Notes under the pieces: generated by a model | What the model was told of the DNA's origin: nothing | Seen by the model: only the letters and a program-made list of their open reading frames with translations | The model's database searches: none | Source: Limnohabitans sp. | Lineage (GTDB): Bacteria; Pseudomonadota; Gammaproteobacteria; Burkholderiales; Burkholderiaceae_C | NCBI GenBank assembly: GCA_018883305.1 | Contig: VEQI01000031.1 | Span: 1-16,390 of the forward strand | Length of the DNA stretch: 16,390 bases | Reading direction: 5' to 3' | Shown here: piece after piece, positions 6,155 through 13,038 of the stretch | Layout: each line of letters starts with the position of its first letter | How positions within the stretch are numbered: the first letter of the stretch is position 1 | Made by a program: the position numbers and the translations under genes

Positions 6155-7901
6155 CCATCACCGAGCCGATCACCTCGGCCAACTGCTTGCGTGCAGTGTC
6201 CACATCCTTCACCCCCCGCATGCTGCGCCAGGCCACCACACCGTCGGGTCGCACCAGCAGTGCCCCTGCTTCATCGATTTCACGCACCGCGCGCCAGTCG
6301 CTGTAGACGTCCTGCGCCCCTGTGGCGCCGATGACCAAGGCGTCCAGGTAGGGCATGTTCAGCTGCTTGACGGCCTCCACCCAGGCTTGACCAGCAATGC
6401 CGGTGACCAGTGTGGTTCGTCCCTTGCCCACCCGATCCAGGGTGGAGATGCGGTGGCCCTGCGCATCGATCAGCCAGGCATGCGGTATCTTGGCGCCAGG
6501 ACGCGTGGTGGCCTGCAGGTATAGCTCAGGGTCACGTTGCCAAACCTCCTCACCCACTGATGTATCGGGGATCACGGCAGCGGATACACAACGCTGGTTC
6601 ATCTCCACGCCTTGGGCGTTGAACTCATGGTTCTTCAGTTGCAGGGCTTGAGCCAGCGCCTCGCGCCGCGCCACGCCTTCGGCACCCGGGTCGGCCAGTT
6701 GGGCCAAGCCAGCGGCCACCGGGTCAGCCGCTTGCTTGTCACGAAAGCAAGCGTTGAGCGGGCCATAGTCCACCCTGGATTGGTTGGCACGCTTGACCAC
6801 TTGTGCGCCCACGGGCGAGCGTTCCAGTGAGTAAGACGACAGCAACGCAGGGCCAGCGTAACCCTTGATGACATAGGCCAGCTTCCAGGCCAGATTGAAG
6901 GCGTCTTGCATGCAGGTGTTGGAGCCCAAGCCGCTGGAGGGCGGATGCCGATGGACTGCGTCACCACCGCAGAAGACTCGTCCCTTGGCGTACTCTGGCG
7001 CATGCGCCTGATTGACATACCACACCGAGGTGCTTTCCACCTCGATCTCCAGTTGCGGGTCGCCCACCAGCAAACGAATTTTGTGGCGCACTTGCTCGTG
7101 AGAGAAGTCGGGCTCGCCACGGCTCATGTCAAAGCCCCAGCCGGCGATCCATCGCTTCCATGGGTCAATGGCACGCAACAAGCCCAAGCCAATTTCACCA
7201 AAGGCCGCGTTGGAGGTGACGATCCAGTACAAGATGCTGGGCCGATGGCTGACGTACCGCGTCAGGTCCGCCTTGAACAAAACATAGGCCGTGGCGGCTC
7301 TGGCCAGCTGACCTTCTACTGGCAGGCCAGCGTCGTCCAGCACCTTGGAGCGGGCGCCGTCCGCGCCCACCAGGTATTTCGCACGGACCTGGTACTCGCG
7401 TCCAGTGTTGACATCGCGCAGCGTGGCAGTGACGCCATCGGCGTCTTGTGTATGGCTCAGGTATTCCGTATTGAATGACAACACGGCGCCCTGGGCGGCG
7501 GCGTGCTGCACCAGGATGGGCTCCAGCTTGTCTTGGGGAATATCCATCATGGGGCAGGGACTCCCTTGCAGATAGTCTCCCAGGCGTTTGTCGCCCGTGC
7601 CCCAGGTGCGAAGGCGTGCAATCTCCGGGCCGGCCAGACTGGTGGTGAACAAGGTGTCGCCCATCCACTCCCAGGGGGTGGCCTTGCGTTGCGCCTCCTC
7701 TTGCACGCCCAGATCGCGCATGACTTCCACGGCCCGCTGATTGGTGATGTGTGCTCTGGGGGTGGTGGCCGTCCAGTTGAAGCGATTCACCATCTGTACC
7801 TTCACACCCATGCGGGCCAAGGCCAGCGCGGTGGTGGCACCCATGGGGCCGGCCCCGATCACCAGGACATCGGTTTCTTCTTGAGGGGTCATGGTGGTCA
7901 T
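6144..7901 (-). CDS. FAD-dependent phenol hydroxylase, TfdB-like
   Basis: I place the start at the ATG at 7901 (585 residues); a GTG at 7916 overlapping the preceding stop and an ATG at 7892 are alternatives. The Rossmann motif GAGPMG (residues 16-21), the DG motif VGADGARS (Asp181-Gly182) and the second FAD motif GGDAVHRHPP (Asp314) are all present, and the C-terminus has the thioredoxin-like dimer domain ending ALLVRPDGVVAWRS. The segments NRFNWTATTPRAHITNQR, WGTGDKRLGDYLQGSPC and SGLGSNTCMQDAFNLAWK match 2,4-dichlorophenol 6-monooxygenase (TfdB, about 598 residues) more closely than MhpA or MobA. The reaction would be NAD(P)H-dependent ortho-hydroxylation of a phenol to a catechol in the cytoplasm. 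It is the last gene of a unit with a Bug gene and an extradiol dioxygenase that could open the resulting catechol. Chlorophenol need not be the real substrate. Confidence 0.88.
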   Translation of the reverse strand: MTTMTPQEETDVLVIGAGPMGATTALALARMGVKVQMVNRFNWTATTPRAHITNQRAVEVMRDLGVQEEAQRKATPWEWMGDTLFTTSLAGPEIARLRTWGTGDKRLGDYLQGSPCPMMDIPQDKLEPILVQHAAAQGAVLSFNTEYLSHTQDADGVTATLRDVNTGREYQVRAKYLVGADGARSKVLDDAGLPVEGQLARAATAYVLFKADLTRYVSHRPSILYWIVTSNAAFGEIGLGLLRAIDPWKRWIAGWGFDMSRGEPDFSHEQVRHKIRLLVGDPQLEIEVESTSVWYVNQAHAPEYAKGRVFCGGDAVHRHPPSSGLGSNTCMQDAFNLAWKLAYVIKGYAGPALLSSYSLERSPVGAQVVKRANQSRVDYGPLNACFRDKQAADPVAAGLAQLADPGAEGVARREALAQALQLKNHEFNAQGVEMNQRCVSAAVIPDTSVGEEVWQRDPELYLQATTRPGAKIPHAWLIDAQGHRISTLDRVGKGRTTLVTGIAGQAWVEAVKQLNMPYLDALVIGATGAQDVYSDWRAVREIDEAGALLVRPDGVVAWRSMRGVKDVDTARKQLAEVIGSVMALP

Positions 7902-7912
7902 GCGTTGCCCGA

Positions 7913-8905
7913 TCACTCCACAGTGATGCCGGCGGCCTTGATCAGTGCACCCTGGCGTTCGGTTTCACTGCGGATGCGGGCACGGAACTGGTCAGAGTTC
8001 AACGACATCGCTTCAAAACCCAGCGGGTCAAAGCGGCTGGTGAATTTGGGCTGCCGAATGGCCAGTGCAATTTCTTCGGCCAGTCGTTGCACCACGGCAG
8101 TGGGTGTGCCGGTGCGAGTGACCAGGCCGAATTGCGCATCCATCACCACCGAGGGAAAGCCTGCTTCCGCCGTGGTGGGCACGTTGGGCAGCGCGGGAGA
8201 GCGCTTGGGCATGGCCACCGCCAGGGCCTTGATCTTGCCCTCACGGATATTGGGCAGGGCAGGGCCCACACCATCAATCGCGAAATCCAGTTGTCCGCCA
8301 ATCAAATCGGTCATCAAAGGGGCTGAGCCCTTGTACGGAATATGGCTCAGATCGGTCTTTGTTACCGCGCGCAGTTGCTCACCGGCCAGGTGAGCCACCG
8401 TGCCCGCACCGGGCGTGCCATAGTTAAGCGCCTTGGTGCGTGAGAGTTGCACCAGTTCTTGCAGCGTATTGGCAGGGCTGCTGCGTGGCGCCAGAATCAT
8501 CATGGGCATGGACAGCATGCTGGCCACGGGCAGAAATTCTGCCTGCGGCTCATAGGCGTATGACTTGAAGAGCAGGGCATTGACGGACAACATGGACATC
8601 TCGCCCAGCATCAGCGTGTGCCCATCGGCATTGGCGCGAATGAGCGCGCCCCCCGCAATTTGCCCTCCACCGCCGGGGCGGTTGTCCACCACCACGGTTT
8701 GGCCCAGACGGTCGGACAGAATTTCTCCCAGAACGCGTGCCATCAAGTCGGTGGGACCGCCCGGCGGAAAGGGCACCAGGATGGTGATGGTCTTGGACGG
8801 AAACGTTTGCGCCTGCGCCAGCGGTGCGCGCATGCCGGCAACACCAGCGGCCATGCCGGCCAGTGATTGAACCAGCTGGCGACGTGTGAAAGAAGGCAAT
8901 GTCAT
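7913..8905 (-). CDS. Bug-type tripartite tricarboxylate transporter substrate-binding protein
   Basis: The ATG at 8905 has AGGAG at 8911-8915 five bases upstream. The 330-residue product begins with a Tat-like signal (FTRRQLVQ at 6-13, hydrophobic stretch, cleavage near LAQAQ). Bug landmarks follow in order: LVPFPPGGPTDLMAR, VVVDNRPGGGGQI, the NYGTPGAGTVAHLAGE loop, IPYKGSAPLMTDLIGGQLD, and PNVPTTAEAGFP towards the end. It sits 19 bases after the dioxygenase stop and abuts the monooxygenase start, so the three genes are one transcription unit. Its ligand is probably the substrate of that unit, for example a phenolic acid, but this is inference from position. No TctA/TctB-type permease genes are nearby. 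Confidence 0.93.
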   Translation of the reverse strand: MTLPSFTRRQLVQSLAGMAAGVAGMRAPLAQAQTFPSKTITILVPFPPGGPTDLMARVLGEILSDRLGQTVVVDNRPGGGGQIAGGALIRANADGHTLMLGEMSMLSVNALLFKSYAYEPQAEFLPVASMLSMPMMILAPRSSPANTLQELVQLSRTKALNYGTPGAGTVAHLAGEQLRAVTKTDLSHIPYKGSAPLMTDLIGGQLDFAIDGVGPALPNIREGKIKALAVAMPKRSPALPNVPTTAEAGFPSVVMDAQFGLVTRTGTPTAVVQRLAEEIALAIRQPKFTSRFDPLGFEAMSLNSDQFRARIRSETERQGALIKAAGITVE

Positions 8906-8924
8906 GGGTTCTCCTGTAGGTTGT

Positions 8925-9869
8925 TCAAGCTTGGCCGTCGGCGCTCATCACGCCGTAGCCGGCTATCCATTCGTTGATGGGGCGGTAATAGTCCTGGCGC
9001 GCCACGTAGCGGGTGCAGGCGGCCTGTAACGCCGCGAATGCGGCTACCCAGGTTCGAATTTCATGGGCGGAGCGTCCGCCTTGGAGGGACACGTCCTCAT
9101 TGGTGAATGAGTCCACGTCGTGGAGGCGTCCTTCTTTGAGCAACTGCATGAAGGCCAGATCCCATGCAGGGTTCAAGGGTCGTTGCTGGGAGGCAGGTGT
9201 GCCAAAAGCCTGACCAGCCGCCACGGTGCGGGCTTCTCGTATGGCACGGGCTTCAGGACTGGGGTTGCGCCCCGCAATCAGAAATTCCGCCACATGCGCG
9301 CTGGCCGTTTCCAGCATCGGGATGGGTGGTTCATGAGACAAGCCACCCGTGCCCAGGATGAGCACGCGCTGATTCAACCTGGCCAGAAAGGTGCCCACGG
9401 CTTGTCCCAGTTGCCGAATGCGACGGAAAGGCACCAACGGTGGCGCAGCGCAATTGATGATGATGGGAATGACCTGGTAGCGAGTCAGGCTGCCTGTGAG
9501 CTCTTCCAGGCTTTGTGTGCAACCATGGTCCACCTGAAACCGGTGGGAGAGGGCGATGTCCACATCGCTGTCCAGCAGGTGCCGCGCCATGTCGTTGGCC
9601 AATTCACGGGGAATGGACAGCGGGCCAGGGAGGGTGCCAAAGTCCCCGATGGACGTGGCCGCCGTGGCCAGCACAAAGGGTGGCATCAGGTCATAGAACA
9701 GGCCATTGAAGTGATCGGGGGCGAAGACCACGATCAAGTCTGGATCAAAGGCCTCTACCTCGGCACGGGCCTGGGCCGTGATGGCATTCACCTCGGCCAC
9801 CACCTCGGCACCCGGGTCGTTTTTTCCTCGCAAGGGGGTGTGTGACAGGCACTTCAGTTGAATGGGCAA
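8925..9869 (-). CDS. mhpB: MhpB-like extradiol ring-cleavage dioxygenase (LigB superfamily)
   Basis: I choose the TTG at 9869, four bases after GGAGAC (9874-9879); this gives MPIQLKCLSH and 314 residues, the same length and layout as E. coli MhpB. An upstream TTG at 9884 lacks a site. Type III extradiol landmarks are intact: CLSHTPL (His10), FAPDHFNGLFYD (His53), QVDHGCTQ (His115) and GTGGLSHEPP (His179); the last two fall on the catalytic histidine positions known in MhpB. The C-terminal PLNPAWD, STHEI-like SAHEIRTWVAAFAAL and the final YYRPINEWIAGYG also match. The enzyme uses Fe(II) and oxygen to open a catechol between C1 and C2 (meta cleavage), in E. coli of 2,3-dihydroxyphenylpropionate. 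Here the neighbour is a TfdB-like rather than an MhpA-like hydroxylase, so the true catechol may differ. The gene symbol is by similarity. Confidence 0.9.
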   Translation of the reverse strand: MPIQLKCLSHTPLRGKNDPGAEVVAEVNAITAQARAEVEAFDPDLIVVFAPDHFNGLFYDLMPPFVLATAATSIGDFGTLPGPLSIPRELANDMARHLLDSDVDIALSHRFQVDHGCTQSLEELTGSLTRYQVIPIIINCAAPPLVPFRRIRQLGQAVGTFLARLNQRVLILGTGGLSHEPPIPMLETASAHVAEFLIAGRNPSPEARAIREARTVAAGQAFGTPASQQRPLNPAWDLAFMQLLKEGRLHDVDSFTNEDVSLQGGRSAHEIRTWVAAFAALQAACTRYVARQDYYRPINEWIAGYGVMSADGQA

Positions 9870-9873
9870 ATCA

Positions 9874-9879
9874 GTCTCC
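9874..9879 (-). promoter_or_regulatory. Ribosome binding site deciding the TTG start of the mhpB-like gene
   Basis: On the minus strand GGAGAC is followed by TGAT and then the TTG at 9869. The same hexamer precedes the DctP, mobA and broken Bug genes, which supports this start. Confidence 0.7.
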
Positions 9880-9996
9880 GGCAATCGATACCCCCTAAGG
9901 GCGTTGATTGCCGGTCCATCTTATATTTACAAAAATGGATGGTGATTCGCGTAAACCCTAGCGTTTTGACAACGACTTTCGCATCGCTGAAAAGAA

Positions 9997-10033
9997 AAAC
10001 GCGAAGATCTTTGTCAAAGAGATCTTCGCGTTT
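9997..10033 (-). terminator. Rho-independent terminator of the RRM gene
   Basis: A perfect 14-base inverted repeat (AAACGCGAAGATCT at 9997-10010 and its complement at 10020-10033) has a nine-base loop. Read on the minus strand the stem is followed by TTTTTCTTTTC, a good T-run, so it ends the transcript of the RRM gene, 64 bases after its stop. The stretch 9885-9996 before it is the upstream region of the mhpB-like gene; apart from a possible TATAAG at 9920-9925 on the minus strand I see no clear promoter or operator there. Confidence 0.88.
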
Positions 10034-10096
10034 GACTTGTGCGCCTATCTGATCCGAAGAGCCAGGCGTTGGCTCTTGTCAGGTGTCCTCTCAGCT

Positions 10097-10402
10097 TCAA
10101 TAGCTGCGACGACCACCGCCGTAGCCGCCGGCGTTGCCACGGGGCGGGCGAGATTCCATGGGACGGGCGATGTTGACGGTCAGATCGCGGCCGCCCATGT
10201 TTTTGCCATGCATGCCATCAATGGCGGCCTGGGCTTCTTGCGCAGTGGCCATTTCCACAAAACCAAAACCCTTGGAGCGACCGGTGTCGCGCTCCATCAT
10301 GACCTTGGCGGATTGCACTTGGCCGAAAGCGGAAAATTGCTGTTGCAGATCGTCGTCGCGCACCGAGTAAGAGAGATTGCCGACGTAAAGTTTGTTGCTC
10401 AT
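10097..10402 (-). CDS. Small glycine-tailed RRM RNA-binding protein
   Basis: The protein starts at the ATG at 10402 (AAGG eight or so bases before) and has 101 residues; an earlier in-frame ATG at 10435 would lie in the leader hairpin. It is a single RNA recognition motif: RNP-2 is LYVGNL near residue 5, RNP-1 is KGFGFVEM near residue 46. The C-terminal 20 residues are rich in Gly, Arg and Tyr (GYGGGRR). Proteins of this kind in cyanobacteria and betaproteobacteria are often cold-induced RNA chaperones. It follows infA by 71 bases on the same strand and is closed by a strong terminator. Confidence 0.93.
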   Translation of the reverse strand: MSNKLYVGNLSYSVRDDDLQQQFSAFGQVQSAKVMMERDTGRSKGFGFVEMATAQEAQAAIDGMHGKNMGGRDLTVNIARPMESRPPRGNAGGYGGGRRSY

Positions 10403-10424
10403 GATGAGACCTTTCTGAGAATGC

Positions 10425-10441
10425 CCCGGAGACATTCCGGG
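10425..10441 (-). promoter_or_regulatory. Hairpin in the leader of the RRM gene
   Basis: CCCGGA-N5-TCCGGG is a perfect 6-base stem between the infA stop and the RRM start, ending 22 bases before the start codon. There is no T-run. It could protect or process the mRNA, or control translation in a temperature-dependent way; only the symmetry is seen. Confidence 0.4.
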
Positions 10442-10473
10442 AGCGGGTTAAACACGTGGTTGATGCAAACGTT

Positions 10474-10740
10474 TCAGCGCTTGCGTTTGAAAGCCGGCTT
10501 GCCCACGCGTGGGGTTCGGTTTTCAATATGACGGAAGGTGATGCGCCCCTTGGTGAGGTCATAGGGGGACATCTCCAGCGTGACTTGATCGCCAGCCAGG
10601 ATGCGAATGCTGTGTTTGCGCATTTTGCCGCCGGTGTAGGCAATCAACTGATGGCCGTTTTCCACCGTGACACGGTAGCGCATGTCGGGCAGCACCTCGT
10701 CCACTTTGCCACGCATCTCGATGAGTTCTTCTTTGGCCAT
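10474..10740 (-). CDS. infA: Translation initiation factor IF-1
   Basis: This 88-residue protein has the S1/OB fold of IF-1, with MRGKVDEVLPDMRYRVTVENGHQLIAYTGGKMRKHSIRI broken here into its known strands: RGKV, RYRV, HQLIAY, and the basic GKMRKHSI. It binds the ribosomal A site of the 30S subunit during initiation. It is longer than the 72-residue E. coli protein by a basic C-terminal tail (about residues 71-88, ending KPAFKRKR), which is common for the second IF-1 copy of betaproteobacteria. The start is the ATG at 10740; no good Shine-Dalgarno site precedes it. It lies 24 bases after a conserved hypothetical gene and upstream of the RRM gene, probably one operon. Confidence 0.95.
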   Translation of the reverse strand: MAKEELIEMRGKVDEVLPDMRYRVTVENGHQLIAYTGGKMRKHSIRILAGDQVTLEMSPYDLTKGRITFRHIENRTPRVGKPAFKRKR

Positions 10741-10764
10741 GTTGTCTTTTGTGTTGAGTGAATG

Positions 10765-11001
10765 TCAGGCAAGGGAAGCCGGGTTCAAGAGCCAGTAACG
10801 GCCTTGGGCAGCTGCGTACATGAGTGCGCTGTCCTTGTTGTCGAATTCGGGTTTGAAGGTGTAAACCCGGTCGTGCGTTTGTGTGCCTTGACCACGACGG
10901 ATGGAGACAGAGGCTGTGTAAATGCCAGTTTTGACCGCGCGGGTGATGGGTGTAATCAGGTATTTGCCAACTGCAAATGGCAATGAAGTATGAAATGACA
11001 T
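10765..11001 (-). CDS. Conserved hypothetical protein upstream of infA
   Basis: I place the start at the ATG at 11001, giving 78 residues that begin MSFHTSLPFAVGKYLI; the longer open frame to 11136 has a composition unlike a protein. No clear ribosome site is seen, so the start is uncertain. The body (SVSIRRGQGTQTHDRVYTF, then FDNKDSALMYAAAQGRYWL) looks like a small soluble alpha/beta protein I recall as a recurrent uncharacterised betaproteobacterial family; I know no function. It has no signal or membrane segment. Its stop is 24 bases before infA on the same strand, so it is probably the first gene of a hypothetical-infA-RRM operon and might be stress or cold related. Confidence 0.7.
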   Translation of the reverse strand: MSFHTSLPFAVGKYLITPITRAVKTGIYTASVSIRRGQGTQTHDRVYTFKPEFDNKDSALMYAAAQGRYWLLNPASLA

Positions 11002-11299
11002 GAAAAAAATTAAGTCAGGCTGAATGTGCCTGGAGCCCGTTCGCCGATTTAGCGATGCATGGACTGTGTGGCGACCGACAGGCCGTCGAAGGTGGAGCTT
11101 GCCGATTGAAAAAGTGTGACCACCGAAGATGTCCAACGTGTATGGACCATGGTGGAGGTGTGCGGTGTTGGGGTACCGCTGCCCATCTCAAACCTGGCTG
11201 CAGTAAAGGTAAGCAATTGACTGCAGACCCAAGTATTGTACGCTTTTAATGAGCGGTCTTATTTTTGGTCGCAAACTGCGATGTTTAGCCAGGCTTGAT
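11002..11299. other. Intergenic region with no recognised gene
   Basis: About 298 bases between the conserved hypothetical gene and the end of the nitronate monooxygenase gene. It should hold the promoter of the infA operon (minus strand) and the end of the monooxygenase transcript. I see short symmetric pieces such as CCATGG near 11149 but no convincing promoter, terminator, RNA gene or repeat. Confidence 0.5.
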
Positions 11300-12337
11300 T
11301 CAAACCTGACTTGCCAATGCGCTGGTCAATTCGCCCGCCGAGATCTCTCTGCACCCAGACACATTCTGCCCCGCCCATAGCGGCGTGAAATCCGCCACAC
11401 CCAGACTTTCGGCCTTGGCACGCAGCGGGGCGGATGCACCCGATGCCAATGGAAAATCCGGGGCAGCCGCGTGGATGGGTCCCAGCTCTTTCATCAACCG
11501 GTTCACGATGCCTCGCGCTGGCCTGCCGGTATAGATATTGGTCAGGGCTGTCACACGCGCAGCGTCCGTTTTCAACGCGGCACGATGAACGGCGCTGGTG
11601 TTGGCCTCCGGACAGAGCAGGTAAGCAGTTCCCACCTGCACGCCTGCGGCTCCCAACGCCAGTGCGGCCCGGACCCCTTGGGCATCGGCGATGCCACCTG
11701 CAGCAATGACGGGCGTTTTCACGGCCTTCACTATTTGCGGCAACAGTGCAAAAGTGCCCACCTGCGACAAAAGATCCTGCGTGAGAAACATGCCGCGATG
11801 GCCACCGGCTTCCAGACCTTGCGCAATCACCGCATCCACCCCTTGAGCTTCCAGCCACAGGGCTTCTTCCACGGTGGTGGCGGAGGACATGATTTTGGCG
11901 CCGCAACTTCTGACCTGATGCAGCAAGTCAGGTGCTGGAAGACCGAAATGGAAACTCACCACGGGCGGTCGAAACTGACTGACCAAGTCCGCCATCTCCT
12001 GGTTGAAGGGGTGTCGCGCAGAGGCCGGTGCAGCGTTCGTTGGATCAAGGCTCAGCTCTGAGTAGTAGGCGGACATCAACGCTCGCCATGCATGGTCTTT
12101 AGGTGCATTGGGCGTGGGCGCAGTGTGACAGAAGAAATTCACATTGAACGGGCGTGTCGTCTGCGCCTGAATGGCTTGAATTTCAGATGCTATGGCAGCC
12201 GTGCTGAGCATGGCGCAAGGCAGCGAACCCAGTCCACCCGCGTTGGACACCGCCACGGCCAATGCACAGCCTTGCACACCCGCCATGGGGGCTTGAATGA
12301 TGGGCAGATCAGTGTTGAAAAGTTGGCAGATGGACAT
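11300..12337 (-). CDS. Nitronate monooxygenase-like FMN enzyme
   Basis: This 345-residue protein is an FMN-dependent TIM barrel of the nitronate monooxygenase (formerly 2-nitropropane dioxygenase) family. The start PIIQAPMAGVQG (from residue 12), AGGLGSLPCAML near 33-44, FNVNFFCH near 64-71, and QGLEAGGHRGMF (Gly174 to Phe184, with His180) are the family's flavin and phosphate-binding motifs, followed by AAGGIAD and the GVQVGTAYL segment. The family oxidises alkyl nitronates such as propionate-3-nitronate; some members are FabK-like, but the GxEAGGH motif fits class I NMO better. The start ATG at 12337 has GGA eight bases upstream. It lies on the same strand as and 102 bases downstream of the MarR-type gene; a link to 3-hydroxybenzoate breakdown is not evident. 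Confidence 0.88.
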   Translation of the reverse strand: MSICQLFNTDLPIIQAPMAGVQGCALAVAVSNAGGLGSLPCAMLSTAAIASEIQAIQAQTTRPFNVNFFCHTAPTPNAPKDHAWRALMSAYYSELSLDPTNAAPASARHPFNQEMADLVSQFRPPVVSFHFGLPAPDLLHQVRSCGAKIMSSATTVEEALWLEAQGVDAVIAQGLEAGGHRGMFLTQDLLSQVGTFALLPQIVKAVKTPVIAAGGIADAQGVRAALALGAAGVQVGTAYLLCPEANTSAVHRAALKTDAARVTALTNIYTGRPARGIVNRLMKELGPIHAAAPDFPLASGASAPLRAKAESLGVADFTPLWAGQNVSGCREISAGELTSALASQV

Positions 12338-12439
12338 GCTGTGTTCCAGGAAAATGGGATCAAAAATGTCTGTTAACTTATTAACTGCTAAAAATCATGA
12401 TGAGACTTCATTGTGATGCAAGAGGGTGATTCCAGTGCA

Positions 12440-12892
12440 TCAATCCGCGGCGGATGCATCCTCTGGCCAAACCACCTGACGGGTCAAATGTATGAAGAAC
12501 GCCTGCTCGGCATCGCTCAAGGGTTGCAGGATGTCTTTTTGCAAATCCAGCACGATGGGGTCCAGCGCCATGCGAATGCGATGGCCTTCGTCGGTCAACG
12601 ACAGCTCGCGGGCACGGCGGTCGCGCTCGCTCACGATCCGGGTCACCCACCCTTTTTTCTCCAGTCGATCAATGACTCCGCCAATGGTGGCCCGGTCATA
12701 ACCAATCAATTCAGCCACGCGTGATTGATCGGTACCCGGGTGTGCGTGGATGGCGTCCATCGCTGCATATTGAACAGGGGTCAGGTCAAAGCCCGCCGCT
12801 TGCGTTCTTTGTGCAAAGAGGTGAGTGGATTGCTGGTGAAGACGACGGATCAGGTGGCCTGCCATCTTGAGGACTGACATGTCGTTGTTCAT
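12440..12892 (-). CDS. mobR: MarR-family repressor, probable MobR
   Basis: The start is taken at the ATG at 12892 (150 residues, MNNDMSVL); an ATG at 12880 is possible, and the frame is open further up to 12958 without a ribosome site. The MarR winged helix-turn-helix is clear: TDQSRVAELIGYDRATIGGVIDRL gives the recognition helix at residues about 55-80 and the wing has SERDRRARELSLTDEG. It is divergent from mobA with 146 bases between. In Comamonas testosteroni a MarR-type protein, MobR, represses mobA and is released by 3-hydroxybenzoate; the arrangement here is the same. I therefore infer the same role. The assignment to mobR rests on position more than on residue-level recall. Confidence 0.85.
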   Translation of the reverse strand: MNNDMSVLKMAGHLIRRLHQQSTHLFAQRTQAAGFDLTPVQYAAMDAIHAHPGTDQSRVAELIGYDRATIGGVIDRLEKKGWVTRIVSERDRRARELSLTDEGHRIRMALDPIVLDLQKDILQPLSDAEQAFFIHLTRQVVWPEDASAAD

Positions 12893-12937
12893 GACGAGTT
12901 CAAAAGTGCTACAAAAAAACGAATGTAAGGTGACTCG

Positions 12938-12997
12938 ATTTGTCATCATACATAACAACTTGACCGAAATTAATAAGTACGGTTATCATTTGTCATC
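12938..12997. promoter_or_regulatory. Candidate mobA promoter and MobR operator region
   Basis: On the plus strand TTGACC (12960-12965) and TTATCA (12983-12988) are 17 bases apart, a plausible sigma-70 promoter with 50 bases to the mobA start. At 12941-12957 TGTCAT-N5-ATAACA is an inverted repeat with one mismatch, just upstream of the -35 box. ATTTGTCATC occurs twice, at 12938-12947 and 12988-12997, exactly 50 bases apart and flanking the promoter. MarR repressors bind 16-20 base imperfect palindromes that overlap or flank promoters, so these are good candidates; binding is not shown. Confidence 0.5.
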
Positions 12998-13038
12998 CGC
13001 CGACGTTTCGGTACTTTCTCAACGGATGGAGACCACTC

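Noticed and set aside
7503..8393. Long plus-strand open frame (296 codons) opposite the Bug and monooxygenase genes
   Set aside because: It lies wholly antisense to two well-supported genes, crosses their junction and encodes a His/Gly/Arg-rich sequence without any family motif.
9120..9845. Plus-strand open frame of 241 codons opposite the mhpB-like gene
   Set aside because: Antisense shadow; composition rich in His, Gln and Gly and no motif.
11002..11136. N-terminal extension of the conserved hypothetical gene
   Set aside because: The 45 extra codons do not look like protein and no ribosome site supports the earlier start.
11235..11263. Possible minus-strand promoter (TACAAT with a 17-base spacer) for the infA operon
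   Set aside because: The matching -35 region (AATAAG) agrees poorly with consensus, so I did not list it.
12414..12442. Inverted repeat TGATGCA...TGCATCA at the end of the MarR gene as a terminator
   Set aside because: Only 7 pairs with a 15-base loop and no T-run on either strand.
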